This document shows, one piece after another, positions 45,608 through 54,063 of a DNA stretch of 64,000 nt; position 1 is the first letter of the stretch; each line of letters begins with the position of its first letter. Where the stretch lies: NCBI RefSeq assembly GCF_030814695.1, contig NZ_JAUSVL010000001.1, positions 1,958,227 through 2,022,226 on the forward strand, given 5' to 3'. The notes beneath the pieces were generated by a model. That model worked only from the letters and a program-made list of their open reading frames with translations. It was not told the origin of the DNA and searched no databases. A program made the translations under genes and the position numbers. Source of the stretch: Oligosphaera ethanolica (GTDB taxonomy: Bacteria; Verrucomicrobiota; Lentisphaeria; Oligosphaerales; Oligosphaeraceae).

Positions 45608-47019
45608 TCAACGGCGTCATCAGAATGCGGCGAGAGCTGATGATCAGACTCCTGCGCTCCTACCTGGCCGGCACGATCGATGACGACATCGATAAAATTC
45701 CCTGCCAGCTACGCCCCCGCGACATGGCGTCGACCCGCTGCTGCCCCTACAAAGACCGCGCCATCATCAAATACCGCCTGATGGCACTACTCGGCGCCGC
45801 CTGGGAAGACGAACAGGACGAAAGCCGCCCTCTCCGAGACTACCTCCGCGACGCCTTGGCCGCACACGCCCGCCCCGCCCGGCCCCTCACGGTCTGCGGC
45901 ACGGGCTGCTCCGGCTGTGAAGACGGCAAATACCAGGTGACCGACGCCTGCCGCGCCTGCTTCGCCCGGCCTTGCACCTACAACTGCCCGACGCAAGCCA
46001 TCAGCTTCCGCAGTCAGCGGGCGCATATCGACCAAGACGCCTGCAAAAACTGCGGCAAGTGCATGGAACTCTGCCCCTTCCATGCCATCACCCGTGCCGT
46101 CGTACCCTGCGAAGAGGCCTGCCCCGTCGGCGCTATCCGCAAAAATGCCGCCGGCGTCGCCGAAATCGATTTCACTGCCTGCATCTTCTGCGGCAAGTGC
46201 TTTGCGGCCTGTCCCTTCGCCGCAATCCTTGAGCGCTCAGAGCTTCTGAACATCGTCGACGACCTCCAGCGCGGTCGCAAACTAGTGGCACTGGTGGCGC
46301 CGTCGGCGGCAGGTCAGTTCCCCGGCAGCATCGGCCAGCTGTTTGCGGCGATGGCCGCCGCAGACTTCAGCGATGTCATCGAAGTGGCCATCGGCGCGGA
46401 AATGACCACTGCCCACGAAGCAGCCGAATACCGCGAACGTATGGCCGCCGGCGCGCGGCTGCTGACCACGTCATGCTGCCCCGCATACGTCGAAGCAGCC
46501 AAAAAACACGCCCACGCCATCGTGCCATTCATTTCCAACACGCCCAGTCCCATGCTCTATGCCGCGCAAATCGCCCGCGAAAAACATCCCGATGCCGCCA
46601 TCGTCTTCATCGGCCCATGCATCGCCAAACGCCACGAGGCCACACTCCACCCCGGCGTCATCGACTGGATCATGAGCTTTGAAGAACTCGGCGCACTCCT
46701 TGCCGCCAAAGGTATCGACGTCATGTCACAACCCGAATGGCCCATGCCACGGCCAGCAGCCGCCAGTGCACGACATTTCGCCCGCAGCTGCGGCGTGACC
46801 GAGGCCGTACTCAAGGAACTCGCCGCTAACACACACGACCACGACGTAGAAGCCAAAGCAGAAGCGGTGGCCGTCCAAGGCCGCGTCATCGACGGCATCA
46901 CCACCAAAAGCGTCAAACAACTGCAGCTCTACGGCCTCGGTAAACTCCCAGGCAACTTCCTCGAAGTCATGGCCTGCCCCGGCGGCTGCAACAACGGACC
47001 CTGCTCCCTCAGCTGCTAA
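45604..47019 (+). CDS. hydA: Monomeric [FeFe] hydrogenase, group B-like
   Basis: Catalyses reversible proton reduction to H2 with ferredoxin. 471 residues. The N-terminal ~100 residues (RPRDMASTRCCPYKDRAII) are characteristic of the group B1/B3 monomeric type. 4Fe-4S cysteines occur in the region ~98-205 (DACKNCGKCMELCP, CIFCGKCFAACP). H-cluster motifs: TSCCP with C291/C292, FIGPCIAKRHEA with C339, and EVMACPGGC with C458/C462. Unlike the HydS-like protein, the proton-relay Cys is retained, so it should be catalytic. The maturases HydE, HydF and HydG are not in the window. The start overlaps the 2Fe-2S gene. Confidence 0.93.
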   Translation: MINGVIRMRRELMIRLLRSYLAGTIDDDIDKIPCQLRPRDMASTRCCPYKDRAIIKYRLMALLGAAWEDEQDESRPLRDYLRDALAAHARPARPLTVCGTGCSGCEDGKYQVTDACRACFARPCTYNCPTQAISFRSQRAHIDQDACKNCGKCMELCPFHAITRAVVPCEEACPVGAIRKNAAGVAEIDFTACIFCGKCFAACPFAAILERSELLNIVDDLQRGRKLVALVAPSAAGQFPGSIGQLFAAMAAADFSDVIEVAIGAEMTTAHEAAEYRERMAAGARLLTTSCCPAYVEAAKKHAHAIVPFISNTPSPMLYAAQIAREKHPDAAIVFIGPCIAKRHEATLHPGVIDWIMSFEELGALLAAKGIDVMSQPEWPMPRPAAASARHFARSCGVTEAVLKELAANTHDHDVEAKAEAVAVQGRVIDGITTKSVKQLQLYGLGKLPGNFLEVMACPGGCNNGPCSLSC

Positions 47020-47100
47020 TGCGTCGCCCAAATCACACGCAGGGAAACGCAATGAGCATCCAGTCAGGTGATAGAACATGGACTGTTAATTTGCACTTTA

Positions 47101-47650
47101 CCTAGCCCCGGAAGGGCGCGTTCAGCCTAGCCCCGGAGGGGCGCGTTCAGCCTAACCCCGGAAGGGCGCGTTCAGCCTAGCCCCGGAAGGGCGCGTTCAG
47201 CCTAACCCCGGCGGGGCGCGTTCAGCCTAGCCCCGGAAGGGCGCGTTCAGCCTAACCCCGGAGGGGCGCGTTCAGCCTAGCCCCGGAGGGGCGCGTTCAT
47301 CGTAGCCCCGGCCGCAGGCCGGGGTCGATCGCCAACCTATGAAAGTGCCCTGTAGGGGCACCTCAAAAACAGTGCCACGAGGCATAACCAATGGTGTTGA
47401 AATGCCCTTTCAGGGCATGATTTTGTGCTCCTTTTCAGCCTAGCCCCGGAGGGGCGCGTTCATCGTAGCCCCGGCCGCAGGCCGGGGTCGATCGCCAACC
47501 TATGTAAGTGCCCTGTAGGGGCACCTCAAAAACAGTGCCACGAGGCATAACCAATGGTGTTGGAATGCCCTTTCAGGGCATGATTTTGTGCTCCTTCTAC
47601 CCCGGCCTGCGGCCGGGGCTACGTTGACGGCGCCCTTCCAGGGCGCTCAA
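47101..47650. repeat. REP-like palindrome array next to RAYT-type transposase
   Basis: Eight tandem 25-bp units (CCTARCCCCGGRRGGGCGCG then TTCAG) fill 47101-47300. A 163-bp block (47271-47433) is then directly repeated at 47434-47596. Three perfect hairpins, CCCCGGCC-GCA-GGCCGGGG, each carry a GTAG foot (47302-47324, 47465-47487 and, inverted, 47600-47622). Other palindromes are of the types GTGCCCTGTAGGGGCAC, TGCCCTTTCAGGGCA and GCGCCCTTCCAGGGCGC. No gene is supported between 47020 and 47653. Confidence 0.88.
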
Positions 47651-47653
47651 ATC

Positions 47654-48105
47654 TTATCCCCAGACATACCGTTCGTCATAATGTATACCGTACCGTACGA
47701 GGAAGGCACGAAACTCCTCTTGAAATGTCTGCTTGCGATGGTGCTCGACTTGCCCAACAATATATGCCCTGACTTCGTCGACATGGGTTGGCCCAACCGA
47801 AAACATGCCGTACCCGGCTTGCCAATAAAAGTCATAGTACTCGGACCCCAATGTCTTGATGAATTTTGACGAATCTTGCTTGACCTTGGCAATCATGTCG
47901 ACGGGAAGAATTTTCTTGCCGATATCGGCCAAAAAATGCACATGGTCATCTGGTCCACCAACTACTGCGAAAGGGCACCCCGCATCCCGTAACAAAGTAG
48001 CCATATATGCATGAACACGGCCACGAATGGTATCATCAAGCCAACGTTGCCGTTCATTGGTCAAAAAATGACATGGATGTATATCTTGCAAAATGAATGC
48101 GCCAT
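47654..48105 (-). CDS. REP-associated tyrosine transposase (IS200-like Y1), N-terminus frameshifted
   Basis: A Y1 HUH transposase of about 150 residues. Catalytic parts are intact: the HVHF metal-binding pair in GGPDDHVHFLAD, the nucleophile Tyr in VRAYIVGQVEHHRK, and the family ending YDERYVW. The natural start appears to be ATG 48105 (MAHSFCKIYIHVIF, behind GGGGAG). That frame meets TGA right after a run of six T (minus strand; plus positions 48063-48068 are A), while the rest continues one base back. A -1 slip or one added T joins them. The alternative TTG start at 48112 would give an unrelated N-terminus. Its 3' end abuts the REP array, its probable substrate. Confidence 0.8.
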
Positions 48106-48337
48106 ATCCCAAACTCCCCTTTGAGACGCCATTATAATGCGCGCTTTATCTTCTTTCCATGACGGGTTCCCTTGGTATTGCCTTGGGTGGGTCTGATTCA
48201 GTATCTTGGCTGACGACTTGTGGCCGGCGCTCTCAGCCGTTCACCGCCCGCGTCAGCGAATAGTCTGTCAACACACGGATCAACATTTCGTCAGCCGTTC
48301 GCCCGGCTTTTCCGGATCACGTCACTGGCGCGTCGCG

Positions 48338-50371
48338 TCACTTTTCCAAAAATAGTCCGTAATGCCCCGCCGGGATGATCATCTTCCCGCGATGAAACGC
48401 GATACGGTCGCAGTTACCTTGCGACAGGTCATAGCAGCGGTCCTTGACCACAACCGGGCTCTCCGGCGTGGACACATCAAGCGTCACCACTTTGCCATTA
48501 CGGCGCGAGGCGAACGCAACGACGTCGCCACTCACCGTGGGAATGCCGCGCACCGGCATGTCCGCGACTATGCCGTTGACTTCGACGATCTTCGGCTCGC
48601 CAGGCGACGCCGGATCAATCAGCGCGAGCTGCGACCCGCGTACCGGAAACACGAACAGGCCGCTGTCCAACCGATCAATGCCGTCCATCTGGCTGCCCTC
48701 CGGTGGGTTTCCCGTGCTCTTCACGACTGGCTTCCCACCGTTCAGATCGTACCAGGCGATCCCCCGCGAATGCCAGTTGACCGGAAACACCCCGTGCCAA
48801 TCGCGCGTCGGAAACATGTCGGCGTAGAGTATGCCGCCAGCACCACCGGCATAGACTGACTTCAGCTGGGTGACATCCGTCGCATCCAAGATGAAAAATT
48901 GCCCCGTCCCACAGCTGACCGCCAGATAGTTGCCACCCATGAAGGGGTGGATGATCTGCACACTCCCGTCCCGGGGCAATTGCCCGCGGCCAATCTCGGT
49001 CAGATCGCCGTCTGCCGCGATCCGGTACACGGCGAGGTCCCGAATGTTCTCCGCCACAAAAAGCGTGTCGCCATGGACGCTGACGTCGTACACGCACTCG
49101 CGCTCCCAGGTCCGCAGTTCCTTAAGCCCGTCCGCGCCGATGCTGAACAACTTCAACCCGGCATGCGAGGCCGCGACATACGCAAAGTCGTCCTTCACCG
49201 CGACACGACGCACTTGGCAGTGGAGGTCGTAGCGCCTCAAGCGCGGGTCGACCGCCGCCGGGACTTCGGCGGGAATATCCAAGCGCAGCTCCGGCTGGGG
49301 CTGCTTGTGGGCCGCCGCGGTACGCACCACGTGGATGCCGGTCGTCAATCCCGCGATGTAGACCACGCCATCGCCGGTCGCTAGGCTGGCGCAGCAGTCG
49401 TTGCGCAGTTTGCGCTCTTCCGGGATCTTCCATGCATAGACCGGCGGCGGCAGCTGCAAGTGGCCAATCCCCTTCATGTTCGCGGGATCGGACACGTCGA
49501 TCATGTAGAAGCCATTGTGACTGTCAACGCAGTACAGCGTGCTGCCGCAGGCGCGCGAGGTCCAGTAGTCATTATCCCTAGGCAAAAAACGCGGAAACTT
49601 GAAGACGCCGAGCTTCTTCGGAGCCGTGGGATCGGCAACGTCGAAGACCTCAACGCCGCGGCCGTTGCCAGGCCGATCCTCCTTCGGCCCCGTCTTGGCG
49701 TCATGCCCGGTCGAACAAAAGCAGAGGTTGTCTTTCACAAACACGCCGTCGCCAAGGCCGTCCAGCGTGCCCTGGGCCACCACCTTGGGTTGACGCAGGT
49801 CATGGACATCCACGATGGTCAACTTGCCCGCGCCCCAGTCGCCAATGTACAGCATGCCGTCGCGATAGACGACCGACTGCGCCTCCGCCGTGCGCACCTG
49901 CGAGATGTGCCTGGGAAAGCGCGGATCGGTCACGTCCAGTAGCTGGACGCCATACACGCGGTGCGCGACAAAAATCACGTTCTCCGTCGCCGCAATGCCG
50001 GTCGCTAGTTCGATCGTGTCGAACTGACGGATCAGTTTCGGCGCCCGCGGATCCGCGATATCGACAATCCACAGTCCGCGATTGCGCGCCGTGATGTAGG
50101 CCCGGTCCTGGTAAATCGCCAGCTGCCGACTGCCCTTGATTTCCTTCAGTTCGCCAACCAACACGGGCTTGGCCGGATCAGTCTTGATGTCGTATACCGC
50201 AAGTGAATCGGCGCCTGCCGCATAGAGATAATCGCCAGCGACTTCAACCGCCGAACAGCCGCTGGAGCCAGCAACCGTCTCCGCTGCCAGCGCCGGACCA
50301 TACACCGCCGGATCGGGCGCGGCCGCAGCACAAGTCGCTATAAGGACTGACATCAGGGCGATCACTTTCAT
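48338..50371 (-). CDS. Secreted LVIVD-repeat beta-propeller protein
   Basis: 677 residues; ATG 50371 (MKVIALMSV) behind AAAGGAA, with a signal peptide ~1-18 (ATCAAAAP). The body is a chain of ~45-residue repeats with the 'G-x-x-V-x-D-V-x-D-P-x-x-P-x' signature (GLWIVDIADPRAPKLI, GVQLLDVTDPRFP, GVEVFDVADPTAPK, GFYMIDVSDPANMK), the LVIVD repeat that folds as a beta-propeller. The C-terminal half has additional propeller-like repeats. No catalytic residues are recognisable. It may be a surface binding protein. Transcribed away from the tRNA terminator. Confidence 0.85.
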   Translation of the reverse strand: MKVIALMSVLIATCAAAAPDPAVYGPALAAETVAGSSGCSAVEVAGDYLYAAGADSLAVYDIKTDPAKPVLVGELKEIKGSRQLAIYQDRAYITARNRGLWIVDIADPRAPKLIRQFDTIELATGIAATENVIFVAHRVYGVQLLDVTDPRFPRHISQVRTAEAQSVVYRDGMLYIGDWGAGKLTIVDVHDLRQPKVVAQGTLDGLGDGVFVKDNLCFCSTGHDAKTGPKEDRPGNGRGVEVFDVADPTAPKKLGVFKFPRFLPRDNDYWTSRACGSTLYCVDSHNGFYMIDVSDPANMKGIGHLQLPPPVYAWKIPEERKLRNDCCASLATGDGVVYIAGLTTGIHVVRTAAAHKQPQPELRLDIPAEVPAAVDPRLRRYDLHCQVRRVAVKDDFAYVAASHAGLKLFSIGADGLKELRTWERECVYDVSVHGDTLFVAENIRDLAVYRIAADGDLTEIGRGQLPRDGSVQIIHPFMGGNYLAVSCGTGQFFILDATDVTQLKSVYAGGAGGILYADMFPTRDWHGVFPVNWHSRGIAWYDLNGGKPVVKSTGNPPEGSQMDGIDRLDSGLFVFPVRGSQLALIDPASPGEPKIVEVNGIVADMPVRGIPTVSGDVVAFASRRNGKVVTLDVSTPESPVVVKDRCYDLSQGNCDRIAFHRGKMIIPAGHYGLFLEK

Positions 50372-50590
50372 CGTAATTCCTTTCTCGTGGTGGAACAGAC
50401 GGCGCCCGCGCCATGCTGATCCCCGTCTCCAATTCTCGTCAGCGAACGATCCTACAGGGGCTTTTGCCTCCGGCAACAACCAGAATATACGCATCAACAC
50501 CAGCACCTTCTACCATCGCAAAGCGGCAAATACGCCAAATATGTAATCCATCAGCGCCCCCAAGACGTCTCCACCGGCTCACGCCCCGGA

Positions 50591-50634
50591 AAAACAAAAA
50601 GCCGCCATCGCAACTAACGTTGCAACAGCGGCTT
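50591..50634 (-). terminator. Rho-independent terminator downstream of the tRNA
   Basis: On the minus strand AAGCCGC (50634-50628) pairs with GCGGCTT (50605-50599). The loop contains a second GTTGC/GTTGC-like stem, and TTTTTGTTTTT follows. It begins six bases after the tRNA 3' end, so it should end the tRNA transcript. Confidence 0.8.
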
Positions 50635-50639
50635 AAATT

Positions 50640-50716
50640 TGGTGGGCCCAGCTGGACTTGAACCAGCGACCAGACGATTATGAGTCGTCTGCTCTAACCG
50701 ACTGAGCTATGGGCCC
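50640..50716 (-). tRNA. tRNA with CAU anticodon, probably tRNA-Ile2
   Basis: A 77-base cloverleaf including an encoded CCA. The acceptor GGGCCCA (from 50716) pairs with TGGGCCC. The anticodon loop CTCATAA between GACGA and TCGTC gives CAU, and the T-arm is GCTGG-TTCAAGT-CCAGC. The D-arm (GCTCAGTCGGTTAGAGC) and the TGGTCGCTGGTTCAAG segment closely resemble E. coli ileX, so the C34 is probably modified to lysidine to read AUA. Elongator tRNA-Met is the alternative. It is the only tRNA seen in the window. Confidence 0.9.
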
Positions 50717-50810
50717 CAAGAAACGCCCCGCTTGTGTTCGGGTGCCGAGGCAGGGGCAAAATATGATGCCCTGAGCTTGGCTTGTCAAGCAAGAGAAGCC
50801 AACATCGCCG

Positions 50811-51126
50811 CACTTGGCGTAATCGGTCACCCATTGATAATTAAGCCATAGAGCTTCTGGCTGAGTCAAACGCGCCCGTTTCCCTGGCCGCAAAGCGGCA
50901 GCAGCGCTGAAAGCGCGAAACATACCAGCCCAGGGCAAGCAGCGCTGAAAGCGCGCGCCGCCCTGGGTACAACGGCGACTACGTCCGTGTTCCTCGGCCT
51001 CTTTGGCCCCAGTCGGCGCAGCTGACTGGGGCCAAAGAGGCAATGGAACTCACTTACATACCCGGGGTTGACGTCGGCGATATGTCTGTGCGTCCGTTCT
51101 CAATGGGTGACCGATTACCACTTGGC
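50811..51126. mobile_element. Intact MITE with perfect 19-bp TIRs and 8-bp target duplication
   Basis: The element spans 50819-51118 (300 bp). GTAATCGGTCACCCATTGA at the left end is matched exactly in inverted orientation by TCAATGGGTGACCGATTAC at 51100-51118. CACTTGGC flanks it on both sides (50811-50818 and 51119-51126), a textbook target duplication. Inside are nested palindromes (GCGCTGAAAGCGC, CCCAGGGC/GCCCTGGG, and GGCCTCTTTGGCCCCAGTC pairing with GACTGGGGCCAAAGAGGC). No transposase is encoded. The frames inside are not genes. Confidence 0.9.
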
Positions 51127-51412
51127 AATAACGCCACCTCTCGACAATACCGTGGCCCGATATGATATGGCCACCTTATGAATGGTTGCGCCGTTGTGGC
51201 ACGGTCGAGCCCGTTCTCTACAATACCGCGGCCCAAGATGATATGGCCGTACTATGGCCACAACGCAAGCGTCGCTGGCATTTTTGCTTACTGCCGAGGC
51301 ATGGAGCCACGATTTTTTTGCTGCGGTTTAAAATCTCCGGCGTTGTGGTGGCGTTATTGCAATTATTAGGCAGCACATCGGCAGCGACCAATGAAAGGGC
51401 CTTCTTTTCTCC
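51127..51412. other. Gap upstream of chrA without supported gene
   Basis: About 290 bases containing two copies of a diverged 'AATACCG(T/C)GGCCC-A-GATATGG' segment (51147-51170 and 51221-51245), a short local duplication. No convincing coding frame. A TATGGCC repeat precedes the chrA start. Confidence 0.4.
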
Positions 51413-52024
51413 ATGACCGCAACGCAGCCTCCCGCGACAACACCTAATTCCGCCATGCGCGCCATATCCTGCACGCGGCTCTTTCTTATTTTCAGCAAGA
51501 TTGGCCTGACTACTTTCGGCGGCGGTTTTTCCATGGCGACGGTATTGCGGCACGAGCTGGTGCTGAAACGCGCATGGCTCACCGAACGCGAGTTTTTCGA
51601 TACGCTATCGACCGCGACAGCGGTACCTGGCGCGGTGGCCATCAACCTCGCCTTCATGCAGGGATGGAAAGCGCGCGGTTATCGCGGCGCCCTAGCGGCG
51701 GCGGCGGGCACCATGCTGCCATCCGTCGTCATACTGCTGTTCATTGCGCGTTTTGCCACGCCGTATTTTGAGCGCCCAATGGTAGCGTCATTTCTCAAGG
51801 GTGCCGGCATTGCCGTCGCGGCGCAGATTGCCTTTGCCAGCTACACCTTCGCCCGCAATCTGCGGGTGCATTGGCAGAACGTTTTTGCCTGTGGTTTGGG
51901 ACTGGGGCTGCTGATCATCGGCCTGCACCCGGTTTTTGCCGTCCTCGCCGGCGCCAGCGTCGGCTACCTGCTGATGCATGAGCGTATGACGCGCCCCGAT
52001 GACAACATAGCGAAAGACATCTAA
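51413..52024 (+). CDS. chrA: Short-chain chromate transporter (CHR), first half
   Basis: 203-residue integral membrane protein, start ATG 51413. One CHR domain with about six helices. The family motif FGGGFSMATVLRHELV is in the first third, followed by AVPGAVAINLAFMQGWKARG. Two-gene SCHR systems encode the N- and C-type halves separately and work as heterodimers to expel chromate or related oxyanions. The partner is encoded 19 bases downstream. In an anaerobe, sulfate or another oxyanion may be the physiological substrate (inference). Confidence 0.88.
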   Translation: MTATQPPATTPNSAMRAISCTRLFLIFSKIGLTTFGGGFSMATVLRHELVLKRAWLTEREFFDTLSTATAVPGAVAINLAFMQGWKARGYRGALAAAAGTMLPSVVILLFIARFATPYFERPMVASFLKGAGIAVAAQIAFASYTFARNLRVHWQNVFACGLGLGLLIIGLHPVFAVLAGASVGYLLMHERMTRPDDNIAKDI

Positions 52025-52043
52025 TCAGGACCATGAACACGCC

Positions 52044-52574
52044 ATGATGCAGACATTTTGGACATTGATCGTCAGTTTCACCGTCATCGGCCTCGGCGCC
52101 TACGGCGGCGGGCTGATGACCGTGCCACTGATGCAACATGAACTCGTGGTCAGCCGAGATCTGCTGAGCATGACGCAGATGTCGCAGTTGGTGGCCATCG
52201 CGCAGATGACGCCGGGGCCAATCGCCGTCAACGGCGCGACCTTCGTGGGCTACAACATCGCCGGACTGGCCGGCGCACTGCTGGCGTCCATAGTTGTGGT
52301 GCTGCCAGGCGTTCTGGCGCTGGTCCTGCTCTTGTTCTGCCGGGAACACCTGCCAGTCAACACTCATTCTCTGCGTCTGCGCCGCGGCCTGCGCGCCGGT
52401 GTGCTCGGCCTGCTTCTGTTTGCCACCTGGTCCTACAGCCGCGGCGTCATCCACAGCTGGGTCGAGGGCGCCATCGCCGCAGCCGCCTTTGCCGTGCTGC
52501 TGACCTGCGAAGGGCGCGTCCATCCGCTGGCTGTCATCGTCGGCGCCGGCGTCCTCGGCATGCTGGTATTTTGA
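52044..52574 (+). CDS. chrA: Short-chain chromate transporter (CHR), second half
   Basis: 176 residues, start ATG 52044. The CHR motif appears as GAYGGGLMTVPLMQHELV, followed by MTPGPIAVNGATFVGYNIAG, the diagnostic second-half signature. Five to six hydrophobic helices are visible. It is encoded with the first-half gene (19-base gap), as expected for a paired transporter. The ISKra4-like element begins 62 bases after its stop. Confidence 0.88.
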   Translation: MMQTFWTLIVSFTVIGLGAYGGGLMTVPLMQHELVVSRDLLSMTQMSQLVAIAQMTPGPIAVNGATFVGYNIAGLAGALLASIVVVLPGVLALVLLLFCREHLPVNTHSLRLRRGLRAGVLGLLLFATWSYSRGVIHSWVEGAIAAAAFAVLLTCEGRVHPLAVIVGAGVLGMLVF

Positions 52575-52663
52575 CTCGGCGAGGCTCCCCCCACTTTTAG
52601 TCGCAAATGGCGCCGATTAACGCCGATTCCTTTTGGGGTGCAATTCCCAAAAGTGGGTAGCGC

Positions 52664-54063
52664 CTATGCAGCCAGGCCATTGAGTAAATCGGCGTAGAAC
52701 ATGCTCCAGTTGTTGGTTTTAAGCTGACACCTCAGGTGGAGTGCCGCCTCCGCGTTCTCCAGCTTCCAGAACGTGCCCGCACCTTTGATTCTCAGGTTCA
52801 CGATTCTGCGCACGGCGCTTTCAATCGCTCCAGAGCCAATCGGCTGTTTCTCTCTGCTGAGCCTGGCATAGTCAATTGCCGACATGTTGGTTTTGAAATA
52901 CGCATATTCCCGCCTGATGACCGCGTTGCCACGCCGTCTTGATTTGGCCAGTTCAGCAAGGAACACTGCGGGAGGAGCCTTCTTGAGCAGTTTTTTCATG
53001 TTGTCGAGCCACGCGCGCTTCTCGATCTGGCTTGCAAACGTCTTAGCCTCCGCGACGCGTGCAAGATGCTCGACCGCGTGGTAGTAGTCAAGGCAGGTTG
53101 ACACGCGCGCTCTGTCGATGCCGACTTCTTCGATAATCTGGTCAATCCTGTTCCATATCCATTTTGCGCCGTCGCCCAGGAACGTGATTGATTTCGCGTT
53201 CTGCGCGCCCATCGCCCTGAGCTCCGCCACCAGCAGCCGAGTGATGTCCTCCGGGCCGCCGATGGTGCCGTCGCAGCGTTCAAGTCCCTTGCGCATTTTC
53301 CGGCCCTCGGCGTCCAGTTCGTAGATGATGAACAGCTTTGGTTCGCGCCAGTCGGCGGCATAGGTATGATAGCCCTTGGCGGTCTTGCGCCCGCGCTTGT
53401 TCGTTCGTATGAGGACGCGTCCCCCGTCCATGGCGACCGCGAGTCTTTTTCCCTCGGCCTCGTTGCTCACACGAAGACAAGCGAGCCGTCGTTCCCTCGC
53501 TTTCAGGGAAGCATGACCGACAGCCCGGCTGATCGTGCCGACGCGCTTGGCCGAAATGTCCCGGCCCCGTAAGCGCAACGCATTGGACGCCTCTTCGTAG
53601 GAGTCTCGCAGCCCTTCCAGCGTGACATCCTCGCACAAAGCAGGCGAAGCGCCGGCAAGGACGCCTAACAAAAGCAAAGCGGGAAACCTGCCTGTGCCCG
53701 CCACGCCGCGTCTACCCGTGCCGCGCTTGCGCCCGCGACGCTTCTCTTTTACGGGCAGATAGTAGGCCCCGGTAATCGAGGTATACTTCCCATGCTTGAG
53801 CTGAATGCTGGTCAGCCTTTGCCCGTGGTACCGGAGTTTTTTTTAGCGGGCCTTTCTATTCGGACGTCTCCCACCGTCTTTTGCAGCACCTCCGCCACGA
53901 TGTCGTCCATCGCCTGTCCCAACAGGCGATCCGGTGTGTTTTCCGCTTCCTTGAAGGTCTTCGCCGACGGGCTCCGGTTGAATGTTTTCAGCGCCTGGAC
54001 GATCTCGGCTTTGCGTTCGAGAAGCTTTTTTTCCACCAGGGCGTTCAGTTCTTCGTCCGTCAT
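52664..54063 (-). CDS. ISKra4-like transposase, orfA-orfB fused by -1 frameshift
   Basis: orfA starts at ATG 54063 (MTDEELNALVEKK, behind AAGGAA). Unshifted, it ends at TGA 53812 after 83 residues. At 53836-53842 the minus strand reads A-AAA-AAC in the orfA frame (GCT AAA AAA AAC), the classical -1 slippery heptamer. Slipping continues as KLRYHGQRLTS and YYLPVKEKRRGRK into the transposase, which ends at 52664, for about 466 residues. DDE residues are probably Asp in AMDGGRV, Asp in CLDYYHAVEHL and Glu in IGSGAIESAVRR. orfB alone has no good start codon or ribosome site, which supports frameshifting. Confidence 0.85.
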
